Both the position numbers and the translations under genes were made by a program. Of a DNA stretch of 64,000 nt, positions 34,601 to 42,893 are shown in pieces. The notes under the pieces are model-generated. The model had not been told where the DNA came from. It saw only the letters and a program-made list of their open reading frames with translations, and searched no databases. Numbering within the stretch: position 1 is the stretch's first letter; each line of letters opens with the position of its first letter. Source of the stretch: Scolanthus callimorphus (lineage: Eukaryota; Cnidaria; Anthozoa; Actiniaria; Edwardsiidae); contig CM066918.1 in assembly GCA_033964015.1 (NCBI GenBank), positions 22,155,387-22,219,386 of the forward strand, given 5' to 3'.

Positions 34601-37600
34601 GTTTAGTGAAAAGGGAGGTCTCAAAAAATCGCGCTATTCACGGATTTTCCATAGCAGCTATTTAGCCCCAAATCAGTTATAGTTTTGAGGCCTGATGGCA
34701 GAGAAAGAAAGAAACATATGATCATGTCAACGTACTTAACTATCGTCCAGGTAATGAAGTTTGAGGCTTCCCCAAGACGAAATAGGTTGCATTTGAGAAG
34801 AAGCTCGAACAAAATTAGGATGTTTTCTTACAGCAAGTATAAGGATATCTAACTTAAATAAAAATGTCAACGAGGCAGAGTACTTTTCCTTTTAACAAGC
34901 CCTAGCCATCCGCCATTTTGTCACGTTACCAGCATACCGAGTCAAATAAAGCATCCATTTCCATCGTCTGATTTAGGTAATGTGATGTAAAAACTTTCAA
35001 TGAATTCGGTAAATGAAATATAAAGCTTTGTTTGTAGACGGTTCTTTCGAGATTTCTACACGTAATTCGTCTTCTAATAACGAATGAAAACAATAACAAA
35101 GGAGTGGCTAGGGCTCTTTGAAGGAGATTCTCACCATTTATTCCAAATTGTTCTTCAGGTACCTGGACGTCTTCTTGCGGCGTGTAATGACTGACGGTAT
35201 CGTGTTCTCTCCCCGGCGCATGGCGTTTGTCAACAGACCTGGTCTTGCGTTCAGAGCTGAGGAATATACTGATGTGAATGGTAACAACTAAATTTACGAT
35301 TTGCTTATGTAGTTGCATATTTGTTCCTTTGACTACCGTAACCTAAATTACTCAATCAACCCGGCAACTACCAAATGGCACGGCTTAATGCATTTGGCGC
35401 GTGGATATTTTAAAATCGCTTCTCACAACAAAACAAGCAATGGTCACGCATACTGCGAAAAAAAGTTTCAACAACACTCCGTTTCAACAACGCTTTGTTA
35501 TAAGATAGATATACCATACTGTAAAACAGCCCTCGAGATTGTAAGCTGCACTTCAGCAATTTGCACCATCTAATGCAGCCCGTTAAGTCCTCCATCTTTG
35601 TTCAGATGCTGTTTTCCTGATGTCCACTGGTATATCTAACCAACCAGCCGATATTAAAGTTATGAGAAATGACATGTGTACTATACTATAAATTGTATTT
35701 ATAGTATAGTACACAATCATTTTTTTCTTATAACTTTAATATCGGCTGGTTGTTTAGATATACCAGTGTCAGGAAAACACCATCTGAACAAAGATGGAGG
35801 ACACTTGCTTCTCTTCTGCAGAGTTACAAGCCCTAGCCGAGCTGCTTGGCGCTTATGGCATGAGATACCTCGGTGAGAAAATGATGACTCAGATTGCTAG
35901 TCAAGTCAGCGAGCTCAAGGTATTGCTTGATCACGCCCCGGGATAAAATAATAATACAATGCTACTAAAACTAACGTGCCAGGGTTAAATACGGATGTGA
36001 AAATCAAAGGAACGGAGATATAAGTGTATGTCTCATTGGTATGCACCACATAACATGGTACGAAACTTGGTAAATTTGTTTAAAAATTGAGAGATCCATA
36101 TTGGTCTATTTGATTCGTCTTCTTTTCCGCTTCCGTTCAATCGATTTCCACTACAACTTAAGGGACGGAAATGGAGAAAGAAACGTAAGAAAAAAGAAAC
36201 CTTCCGTTCTGCTTTCTTCGCGCTTACGTCTCCTTCTCCGCCTCCGTTCTTTGATGTCCATACCTTACGTCTCCGCATACTTCAATAGTAAAATTGTAAA
36301 GGGAAAGACGAGAAACTCAAACAGCGATGTCTCTGGATCCAATAGGATACAATGTCCGCAGAAATATAAGTAAATAAGGTAAAAAGCAGACAAAACAGGA
36401 GCCGAGAGATGCCAACGTTTCGAAACGTTGGCATCCGAAACGTTGGCATCTCTCGGCTCCTGTTTTGTCTGCTTTTTACCTTATTTACTTCAATAGTAAA
36501 ACAAACTTTAATGGCCACTCCTTTGTTTTACTTGGCCACGCAACGAATTACTTTGTTGTGGCAACATTCATGTCGCCGTTCCATTGTATACAGCTATTTC
36601 AATGTCAATTCAGGTTGTCAGCCTTGTGAGCGCTCAAGCTCGCCCAGACCGAAAGGCTGCGTGAGCAAAAACAAAATATCCCATTTTAATGATGCCACAC
36701 TGTCCCTACATCTTACAGAACAGACCTTTGTTTAGAGCTTGTAATGTCAAGTAGTTTTAGCTAGTAATTCCCATACTCAAGTTGGCCAATTCAATACCTC
36801 CTACCCAGACAACTTTACGGCCTTGTCCCCCAGCTTCCCGCAACCTTTTCTTTTAAATAGGCTCTCGCCAGAAGGGTAAACTACCCAAATAGACTTAGAT
36901 ATGGATAACCTCCGTTTTATTGTGTTTTTCAGAAACTCGTGATACAGAACAAAGATGTCCTTGTCACACTCAGAACAAGTTTTGACAAACCAGATCAGTG
37001 TATAGAGCTCATCAGACGAATCAGAGGTATGTTTCGTTAACCTGTATTAAAGGGGCTCTCGCACGCTTGCTGGTCACTTCTCTGACAAGAAAATAGCTCA
37101 AATCGCAATCCAATTCCATCCTCTTGATAACAGGTCAAAACAACCTAGAACTGCATTTGTCTAACACTTGAAAGGTTTTTCTATTAATCTGGACATTTAT
37201 TTCGATTACTACGGTCAAGTGTACATGTGTTTTCACGGTCACAAATTTCCTTGTTTTATGTCCACGGTGGACGAATATGAAGCGTGCGAGAACCCCTTTA
37301 AACTGAAAATCAGTTGGAAAGTCGCGGCGTGGCACAACTTTGTCGCGGCACTTTTCATAAGAAATCTGCTCTAGTCACCCCTAGCTGAGTGATTAGGGCA
37401 AGAGAAAACACAACTCTCAACCAATCAGCGCACGGAATTTCGTATAGTCACTTCAATCAAAATTGTATTATTACCAACGAGCAGCCGAGCCAAGAGGCGA
37501 GGCTGCGAGGCGGCAGCATTATAGAGCCGTTCGAGGAGAAAAATTCTGGAGTTCAGAGTGGTGTAACCACTAGCCAATCAGAGTGCCAGGATTTCGAAGA

Positions 37601-40600
37601 GCATTATTATTCAAGTGGTAACCAAATACTTGAGCACTATCAGTATCAGAAGAGAAATCTACTAACTACTATTGACCCCTCGTCCACTTCTGAGCCAACG
37701 CCGCGATGCTGTGTTTGTATATATTTCTCGCGCTGTTGTTATTACACAGTCATTGCTATCACAATGATTTAGCTTGTTCATATGCTCATGGAAATGCAAC
37801 GTGTATGAAATTTAGAGATAGATATTTGCCTCTTAACCTATAGTCGGCCAAATTAAATTAGGGCATGTGCAGTGAGTCAGAGGAACCCATATTTTCAGAA
37901 GGGCAAAACATGATTCACTGTTCTATTGCTCGTTGGCACTTTTAGCGAGAGCTACAACTAGTATATGTTAGACTGAGTTTGTTTTATTTCTGTAGGATTG
38001 GATGATGTGGTGCTGCGGATGATAATCATTGGAGTCATCTTGAACTTCAGGCGTCTCACTCAGCGGGCCATAGAACATGCAAGTAGCACTAGTAACATTG
38101 CACTTGTACATAACACAGGAAAAACAATTCCATAAAGATTGCCCTAGCCTGAGAGCCGGCTATCCAGAGGTTTTTTTTTTTTTTTTTTTTTTTTTGGGGG
38201 GGGGGGGGGGGGGGGCTCGGAGGCTAAGATTACCCTGAAAAGCAAATAATACGCCTGCGCTTGTGAGACGCAATATTGGCTGGCATTTTTAATCCGCACC
38301 GGGGGAGTTGAGGACCTATGGAAAATTTTCCAGGGGGGTTGTTTTGGACTCTGGAAATTCCACGGGAGGGGGTTTGTCTGGAGACTTGAAATTCCATGGG
38401 GGAGGGGTAAAAAAGGTGACTTCAAGGACATTTTGTCTAAAAATAGAATTTCCAGGGGTATTTTACCAGAATAAATGGGAATTCCAGGGGGAGGGGGGTC
38501 CTTTATGAGGTTGGAAATTCCAGGGGAGGGGGTCCTTTATGAGGTTGGAAATTCCAGGGAGGGGGTCTGTTCCACGAGTGGAAATTCCAGGGGAGGGGAT
38601 CTTTTTAAAAGAGGTCCTCAACCCCCCGGTGCGGTTTAAAAATGCAATCAGCCATTTCTGAAAACGAGGTTGACCCCGCGACAAGCGAGCTGTTCGAAGA
38701 ACTCGATTTAAGTCCAAATGGAAATATTCTGTCGTATGAAAGGATCAAACTGGATTAATGAAATGTGATGTTTACATTTTGTTTTTGTGCCATTTCGCTT
38801 GTCCTTTTCGCTATAAACAAAGGGCTCCAGCCAAGCCTTTTGGACCTGGACAGTAGCATATTAAATGACAATAATGTTTGTCACTTGCATAAGAACAATG
38901 GAAAGCAAAATAATGATATTCTACTGTGCTTGACGCCTGTCTGACTTTACAGAAGTTAAAGGCGCGAGTTCCATTCCTGATGAACTCGGTAACAGACTTC
39001 AAAGAGAACTTCCCTCGCGTCACTAATGATAGACAGGTAAGAGATAGTCTGGTTGAAGGTGATCTGGTGAGCTGTGGCCATCCATCCTCGGAGACCCAGG
39101 GAATTTTTTCTCTGCTCCAGGAAAAATTCCCTGGTCTCCGAGGATGCGTGGCCATCTTGGACGCGCGCGAAAGGAGGAAAGGGGCTCGTCACAGACAGTT
39201 TATACTAGGCTCCGGAGCGCCTGGGAACCAATCAGAGCGGGTGCCCTCTTTGACAGATTCTGGACTCTAAATGTTTTTTTGGGGGGAGATGTTGTAATGA
39301 TCATGATTATTTTTCTAGGTCGTGGATGAAATGGCCACGTCCGCGGGTCAACAATGTGAGGTGGATCCTCTCCTCTGCACTGCCCTCAGGACTCTGAGAG
39401 GTAACACGTCATTACTGTTACACCTTCAAGGGTGATTTGCGCTTTTTTGCTATTTTATTTACCTTTTATCTGCCCAATACCGAATAAATAATATTCTTTT
39501 TGGCACCCCTAGCCTGCGAAAACTGACACCACTTAGTGCTCGTCGAAAGAGACTCTCGCAAAGAGGCGTCTGCGCACTCAAGACAAACATTATATACTAA
39601 TGACGTATTTTGACCCAAATCTTACTGGTCAAAAGAATTTAACGTTTTTGTATCTGTTTTCGTCTTATTCGGATTCCTTACTACAAAATACTTTGTGTGC
39701 TTTAAAATTTAAAATTGGCCACGTAATTCTTTTGACCAGATCTGAGCCATAATACGTCATCAGTATGGAATGTTTGGCTTGAGCGCGCAGACGCCTCTTA
39801 GTCTCTTTGCACTAGCGGTAAGTGGTGTCAGCTTTCGCAGGCTATAGCACCCCATACTTAGCTAAATATTGGTATCACCTGTGATAACACTCCAAGGCTT
39901 TCGCATGATAGTTAAAGCATCACGATATTTTTTTCACACAGAAAAGAAAACAGATGACGATGTGCTGATGTGGTCACTTCTCTGGGTGAGTTTTCTCTTG
40001 ATTTGTTGTTTCCAAGAAAAGACTTCCGCTCGCTTATCCTTCCATTGTTTCCGAGAAAATATTTCCGCTCGTAGTCCTTCTCTTGTTTCCGAGAACAAAA
40101 GGGCGTGAAGTCGTCTGGAAATCATTTATAACTCATTCCGCTAAAGAAAGACCAGCGGTTTCAATACAATGCGGCTACCTGCGGTGAACCACGGTCTACT
40201 CCACTGCAGACCTCCGCCTGCAACTTCATTATGACTTCAATATTAAAGCAAAAGAATACATGAATATGCCTATTATCTTACCCTCAAAACGCAGGAAAAC
40301 ACCTTTTCTGCTACCGAAATTTCGAAATGTCCCGGGGAGCATGTCCCCATATCCCCTAGAATGCTCAGGCCTTACGGCCTTCATTATCGGACCACCAAAC
40401 CCAGCCACCTACATCCGAGACTTAGCCTCCTGCTTAAGACTTATTGAAACCCCTAAAAGACCCTGCATATTTGGTCTCTACTATAATACTGGTGTGCACA
40501 GGATTTTCTGTGATAGGGATAGGCATATCGTCGTCGATAATAGCCTGATATGATTATTGTATTTTTGGCGTTAAAAGAGAAAGACACGGGTCCTTCTTCA

Positions 40601-42893
40601 TCTGGCTATACCCATGAGTCTCTAAACCTCCAACATTTTCTCCTCAAACGTCTGTCTGTCTTTTAACATGACAACTATCTGTTTGCAGGTTTTTGTTGCC
40701 ATAGCGATGCCATCTCTAGCTTATAAGGAAGCCTCTGAATACAACTGCGAATTAGAAGGTAAGGATCTGTAACTGCGTTATACTAGACATTAAATTTTGT
40801 AACCAAGGTTGATGAGAGTGAGATAAATTGGATGCTTTAGAGTGAATCTCAAAACTGTCATCAACCTGCAGTTGTAATTAGATCGAAAAATAATATTTTC
40901 ATGGTATACTTCGGTACTTGTTGCCTCATGAATGAGATGGCTTTACGAGCACTTGATCTGTTCTTTTGTAGCCCACGAGAACAATGCGCATTGTATTGCC
41001 AGCTCCATTAACAGCATAGCTGGAGGCATGTGCAACAACAATGGAGACAACCCTGAAGACAGACTGCGGGAGTTTTTAGCCGTGAGTTTCTAATTACACA
41101 TTCATGTTGGAGTTTGTGATCGTTTACATCCTGAGCTTATAGGTAGCAGTTTTAATACTGAGGTATAATATGCTTTATTGACAGATTGCATCGTCGAGCT
41201 TACTCAAGCTTGGGATGGAAGCCGAGAAAGACCTTAGAGCCAGGGAATCAGTTTATCTTCTACTTGACTTGGTAAGATTCCCTTGCTTGATTCTCCCTCT
41301 TATTCCTATTGCCATTCCCATGGGCTGCCTTATCAGCTCACTCCACTCCCTTGTTGGCCCAAGAGCCGCCGCTTTCTCATAGCCGAGCTCACTATCAACC
41401 CCTTGATTGTCCTTCCCTCGTCTTTTTCAGCACATCCCAGTCTACCTGTTTTTGATTTCTGAATATTCCACGGCCTTCGCCACCAATCTCTTCTCAAATA
41501 TCTCTACCATTCACTCTTTCCTCGATACATATCTTTTGCTTTGTAGTTAGGTTTGTTTATTATGTTGCTTTCTCCGTTGTGATCCTGTTGGCATTATACG
41601 GCCAATCGGAGCCATCAGAAAGAACAACTGTTTTACTCATCCATAACTTTTACTGTCCGCTTCCTCCTCCTCCCACTTCTCCCCCCCCCCCCCTAACTCC
41701 TTCCACTACTACTCATCTTCCTTCCTTTCCTCTTCCTTTCCTCCTATTACTCTTCTTCCTCCTGTCCCTCCTCCTCCTCCTTTTTCGCCTAATGCTATTC
41801 CTCCTACTACTACCACCCTTCCTCCTCATCATCATCTTCCTCATCCTCGTTCTACTACTCCTCTTCCTACACCTCCTCCTCCTTCAACTACTCATCCTTC
41901 TTCTTCAATTCCTCCTTCTGATCCTACTTCTCTTCCCCCTGCTCTTCTTCCTCCTCCCCCTCCTCCTTCTACTGCTACTAGTTCTCCTCCTTCTCCTCCA
42001 ACTATTACTACTAACTCTTCCTTCTTGTTCTCCTCCTCCTGCTTCTGCTCCTCTTTGTTTTCCTTCACCATAAATTCACCCCCAGCAATCACCATTTCCA
42101 TTCACCCTCCTGCTACAGAAATCGTTCTCGTTTTTCCTCGGCGATTTAGTTTAATATATTTCTCTTTCTGTTTTGTAGATTGTCCAACAGTCGCCTTACC
42201 TGACTATGGATGTGCTGGAGTCTTGTTTCCCGTATTCGCTTTTGAGGAATGCCTACCATGAGGTCTACAAGGTAAAGACAATGTACACACTCTACTATTT
42301 GTTAAAGCATTACATTTTTATCTCCTTGTACCTTACATTTTCGCCCTGATTTAAGAGCTCTTGCTCTTGTCGTAAGATTATCCCATTGCGATAGCCCGGT
42401 CTAGATGGCATACATATAACTTGAAGTTATAAGCTGCAGATAATGCATCCCATATGCCCTTTGTTCGCTTGGAAATCTCCCACGCAGATGGACAGATAGA
42501 GTATGCCTCGAAAACCTCTTTCTTGAAAGTGCCTTACATTACCCTGTGTACCAGTCTTTAACTTTACTCGTTTGATTATGCGCGCGAGCTGAGACGACGG
42601 GCGATGACGAGCGAGCATGGAAGTAAGACTAGCTTTCCGCCTGGCTCTTCGCTTCGCTTGTCGTTTTACGAGCCTCGCGCATGCGCTCTAACAAGTGAAT
42701 CTGGTGCCCAGGGTAGCCTTACATTATAGAATTTGACAAAAGTTGCACCAAGACTGACGAACGACTTTTAAAGTTATTCACTCATAGACGTCTTGCATCG
42801 GTTCTTTGGAAATCGGTCTCTGACTATACTATTTTTTGAACTGACGTCTTTTTTCTTTCCCGATCCCAGAAACGAAGAGAACCAATGCTGTAA
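16681..42893 (+). CDS. NCKAP1: Nck-associated protein 1 (NAP1/HEM family), WAVE regulatory complex subunit, 38 coding exons
   Basis: The product is a scaffold subunit of the WAVE regulatory complex. It pairs with CYFIP/Sra1 and couples Rac signals to Arp2/3 actin nucleation at the plasma membrane. Exons: 16681-16785, 17023-17124, 17250-17345, 18022-18078, 18602-18744, 19738-19828, 20668-20733, 20807-20878, 21709-21757, 22731-22884, 22965-23018, 23291-23387, 24566-24687, 24755-24795, 24940-25031, 25125-25206, 25287-25345, 26676-26821, 27326-27388, 27744-27813, 27908-28027, 30044-30183, 30937-31068, 32178-32256, 33449-33485, 34452-34554, 35159-35280, 35822-35919, 36933-37026, 37996-38078, 38953-39036, 39319-39400, 39942-39985, 40689-40758, 40972-41081, 41185-41271, 42179-42271, 42870-42893. 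The sum is 3,363 nt, i.e. 1,120 codons plus stop, close to the ~1,128 residues of vertebrate NCKAP1, with every splice phase consistent. Diagnostic stretches are [17 protein letters not shown] (exon 1), [10 protein letters not shown] (12), [10 protein letters not shown] (17), HVLLQQTQ (26), AELLGAYGM (28) and [15 protein letters not shown] (37). The C-terminus ends RREPML, unlike vertebrates. The intron after exon 30 uses a GC donor; exon 13 uses the second of two nearby donors. Confidence 0.97.
18175..18382. mobile_element. MITE in NCKAP1 intron 4
   Basis: Ends TTAACCCCAACAGTTCGCAC and its inverse GTGCGAACTGTTTGGGTTAA. Internal AACATTGTGTTTCTA and GAAACATCTCACTTTT words partly pair. Confidence 0.8.
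18949..19247. mobile_element. MITE, TAGAGCAGATTTC family, NCKAP1 intron 5
   Basis: Begins TAGAGCAGATTTCAGATGGC, ends GTCATCTGAAATCCGCTCTA. The interior repeats CAATCAG and AATTGC words and resembles the copy at 8,305. Confidence 0.75.
19525..19683. mobile_element. MITE with GGAAATTCCAGAGGGGTGGGG words, NCKAP1 intron 5
   Basis: Ends TGTGCAATTCCAGAAAAATT and AATTGCACA inverse, with GGAAATTCCAGAGGGGTGGG present twice. Related GGAAATTCCAGGGGAGGGG words fill the element at 38,287-38,640. Confidence 0.7.
20905..21620. mobile_element. Decayed Ty3/Gypsy retrotransposon fragments in inverted arrangement, NCKAP1 intron 8
   Basis: On the + strand at 21,240-21,345 the translation reads [20 protein letters not shown], the start of a Gypsy-type reverse transcriptase palm, followed by stops. 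Upstream text at 21,060-21,190 (GGGTGTATCCCTGGGCTCCA, then GAAGAATTTCATCT) returns inverted at 21,455-21,520 (AGATGAAATTCTTC, then TGGAGTCCAGGGATACACCC). The ACAAGAAGCAAGCGATCAAC region near 21,013 also has an inverse at about 21,570. So two pieces of the same element lie head to head around the RT scrap. Not functional. Confidence 0.75.
21950..22690. repeat. CGCGAAAT-rich repetitive intron segment, NCKAP1 intron 9
   Basis: Recurring words CCCGCGAAAT, TCGCGAAATCGGCTGTTTT and CCGCGAATTT run in the same direction, densest at 22,505-22,680. They look like a degenerate tandem family rather than a gene. Confidence 0.5.
24194..24541. repeat. ~168-bp tandem duplication, NCKAP1 intron 12
   Basis: GCATCGCCGTCTAGTCATGG starts at 24,211 and again at 24,379. 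Each copy continues through a (GTA)n stretch and CTTATAACGCTC to GAGCACC. The open frame across it (24,029-24,565) is a by-product. Confidence 0.85.
25575..25710. mobile_element. MITE, AAAGGCCCATCACCAACC family, copy 1 (NCKAP1 intron 17)
   Basis: Left end AAAGGCCCATCACCAACC, right end GGTTGGTGATGGGCCTTT. The interior ACAATGGATCAATTTGAAAA is also found in the diverged copy at 31,462-31,595. Confidence 0.85.
26104..26490. mobile_element. Palindromic CATTCTCGAACCCAGAGCTC family, two units (NCKAP1 intron 17)
   Basis: Two adjoining units share GAGGTTCTGGTGACAGCCA-type text, CAGCGCATGCTCAAATGG-type text and GCCGGGGAGCTCTG ends. A third copy at 44,291-44,502 has complete inverted ends (CATTCTCGTACCCAGA / TCTGGGTTCGAGAATG). 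Confidence 0.75.
28140..28615 (-). mobile_element. Inverted 5' piece of a LINE (pre-RT region), NCKAP1 intron 21
   Basis: The minus-strand translation reads through [19 protein letters not shown], then [16 protein letters not shown], then [19 protein letters not shown], with frame breaks. This is the linker between endonuclease and reverse transcriptase typical of CR1/Rex-like LINEs. It ends abruptly at about 28,615 where sequence of the same kind of element continues on the opposite strand. Confidence 0.8.
28616..29330 (+). mobile_element. 3' piece of the same LINE (RT C-terminus and 3' end)
   Basis: The + strand translation gives [20 protein letters not shown], then [18 protein letters not shown] and [20 protein letters not shown], ending [19 protein letters not shown]: the C-terminal part of a LINE reverse transcriptase ORF. 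The 3' terminus is AAAGTTTACC followed by short TTACC repeats (to about 29,322). With the inverted piece to its left, it has the structure expected from twin-primed reverse transcription. Confidence 0.85.
29605..29935. repeat. 56-bp minisatellite, ~6 copies (NCKAP1 intron 21)
   Basis: Unit contains TTTTACTTGGCTTGGCTTAC, AAAGAAGCCAGTCACGCGGT and CAATGCGTGATAGTGG. TTTTACTTGG starts at 29,623, 29,679 and 29,735, giving the 56-bp period. Confidence 0.9.
30565..30845. mobile_element. CTGGAAAATCCTGGAA-type repeat, copy 1 (NCKAP1 intron 22)
   Basis: AGGGTTCATACGGCTCGTGG at the left and GAGCGTACAAACCCTGGA at the right act as inverted ends; inside are many CCTGGAAAGTCCTTGGAA words. The copy at 32,818-33,140 (NCKAP1 intron 24) shares ends GGTTCGTACGCG / GCGTACGAATC and the same internal words. 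Confidence 0.7.
31055..31437 (+). repeat. 32-bp minisatellite spanning the exon 23 5' splice site of NCKAP1, ~12 copies
   Basis: The first unit begins inside NCKAP1 exon 23. GAGTTATTTGCCAA is coding (E-L-F-A-K codons), then GTATGTTGTGATATTTAA is the start of the intron. The unit then repeats with a 32-bp period at 31,055, 31,087, 31,119 and onward, almost without change. One unit near 31,380 is shortened and another altered. Every copy therefore contains the complete exon-end/5' splice site sequence CCAA|GTATGT. Confidence 0.95.
31462..31595. mobile_element. MITE, AAAGGCCCATCACCAACC family, diverged copy 2
   Basis: CCCATCATCAGCAGCC at left, GGTTGATGATGGCCCTTT at right, with ACAATGGATCAATTTGGAAA inside, matching the copy at 25,575. 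Confidence 0.7.
31645..31953. mobile_element. MITE with CCCGTTTACAC / GTGTAAACGGG ends (NCKAP1 intron 23)
   Basis: Terminal CCCGTTTACACCAGACCGGT and inverse GTCTCTGTGTAAACGGGGT; internal GTTCACACGGGACC and GGTCCCGTGTGAAC pair, as do GGTACGGTACCG-type words. A typical hAT-like MITE layout; superfamily is inferred. Confidence 0.75.
32442..32778. mobile_element. Second copy of the 873-1,214 composite, inverted
   Basis: Starts TTATTATATAAACACCAATG, continues through the mirrored order of both palindromic units, and ends CCATGTAATATCCTCT. The longest block-level match between two parts of this window outside the tandem arrays. Confidence 0.8.
32818..33140. mobile_element. CTGGAAAATCCTGGAA-type repeat, copy 2
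   Basis: GGTTCGTACGCGTCCTGTAA at the left and GAAAGCGTACGAATC at the right, with TCCTGGAAAACTCCTGGAA repeated in the middle. Confidence 0.65.
33572..33816. mobile_element. ~245-bp element, AAAGGGGCTCTCGCACGC family, copy 1 (NCKAP1 intron 25)
   Basis: GGGGCTCTCGCACGCTTGCT at left, GCATGCGAGAGCTCTTTAA at right. Nearly the same sequence, in the same direction, is at 37,047-37,302, where the ends are better preserved (TTAAAGGGGCTCTCGCACGC / GCGTGCGAGAACCCCTTTAA), suggesting a TTAA-type target. Confidence 0.8.
34024..34097 (-). pseudogene. tRNA-like sequence, degenerate (possible SINE head)
   Basis: Minus strand begins GGCTCCATAGTTCAGTTAGT with an A-box-like GTTCAGTTAGTAGAGCG and an intact B box GGTTCGAATCC followed by CACGG. 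The acceptor stem does not close (GGCTCCA has no partner at the 3' end) and the anticodon loop region CTCGTGAA has one base too many. It is therefore a tRNA-derived relic, perhaps Thr(CGT)-like, rather than a working tRNA gene. Confidence 0.65.
34115..34385. repeat. Inverted pair adjoining the tRNA-like sequence
   Basis: The text after the tRNA-like block (AAGTTGCATCGCGACTCACG, TTTTTGGCTTTGCTGTTCCG, TTTCGCCTAGTGCAGTC) returns inverted on the far side (GACTGCACTAGGCGAAA, GGCGGAACTGAAAAGCCAAA, GCTCGCGATGCAGCGATT). Only one side carries the tRNA-like head. Confidence 0.8.
35594..35804. repeat. Long hairpin-forming palindrome next to NCKAP1 exon 28
   Basis: Arms of ~100 bp: GTTCAGATGCTGTTTTCCTG, then CAACCAGCCGATATTAAAGT, and on the right ACTTTAATATCGGCTGGTTG, then AGGAAAACACCATCTGAAC. 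The centre has TACTATACTATAAATTG against TATAGTATAGTACA. Its right end is only ~18 bases from the 3' splice site of exon 28 (35,822). Confidence 0.9.
36279..36501. mobile_element. 193-bp insertion with near-perfect hairpin and 15-bp direct repeats (NCKAP1 intron 28)
   Basis: ACTTCAATAGTAAAA occurs at 36,279-36,293 and identically at 36,487-36,501. Between them, 36,368-36,490 is a hairpin with ~58-bp arms (AAAAAGCAGACAAAACAGGA facing TCCTGTTTTGTCTGCTTTTT) whose loop region holds three copies of the self-complementary CAACGTTTCGAAACGTTG core or its halves. The direct repeats look like a target-site duplication. Confidence 0.75.
37047..37302. mobile_element. ~250-bp element, AAAGGGGCTCTCGCACGC family, copy 2 (NCKAP1 intron 29)
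   Basis: Terminal TTAAAGGGGCTCTCGCACGC and the inverse at the right end; the interior matches the copy at 33,572 (for example TTTGTCTAACA, TACATGTGTTTTCACGG, TATGTCCACGGTGGACGAAT). A fragment with TTGTCGCGGCACTTTTCAT and GAAATCTGCTCTA, from the TAGAGC MITE family, follows at 37,335-37,375. Confidence 0.8.
38171..38214. repeat. Homopolymer pair: ~26 T followed by ~20 G
   Basis: A run of T immediately followed by a run of G in NCKAP1 intron 30. Length in the assembly should be treated as approximate because such runs are hard to sequence. Confidence 0.9.
38287..38640. mobile_element. Inverted-repeat element full of GGAAATTCCAGGGGAGGGGG words (NCKAP1 intron 30)
   Basis: Ends are AATCCGCACCGGGGGAGTTG with AGGACC, and inverse GGTCCTCAACCCCCCGGTGC. 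The interior is a degenerate tandem of GGAAATTCCAGGGGAGGGGG, with GGTCCTTTATGAGGTT in two neighbouring copies. Confidence 0.8.
39060..39155. repeat. Short hairpin directly after NCKAP1 exon 31
   Basis: GGCCATCCATCCTCGGAGAC and CCAGGGAATTTTT face AAAAATTCCCTGG and GTCTCCGAGGATGCGTGGCC, starting ~25 bases past the exon 31 donor (39,037). Confidence 0.8.
39507..39850. mobile_element. Palindromic element, ~150-bp arms (NCKAP1 intron 32)
   Basis: Left: AGCCTGCGAAAACTGACACC, GAGGCGTCTGCGCACTCAAG, TACTAATGACGTATTTTGAC. Right: the inverse, ending GGTGTCAGCTTTCGCAGGCT. Fragment of the same family at 7,190. Confidence 0.85.
41645..42065 (+). repeat. ~420-bp polypyrimidine tract (NCKAP1 intron 36)
   Basis: Almost pure C/T on the + (transcribed-sense) strand, built of CTTCCTCCTCCT-type triplets with scattered A. 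It lies 114 bases upstream of the exon 37 acceptor (42,179). The long Leu/Pro/Ser open frames here are compositional. Confidence 0.9.

Noticed and set aside
41579..42073. 164-codon Leu/Pro-rich ORF
   Set aside because: Compositional, in the NCKAP1 polypyrimidine intron tract.
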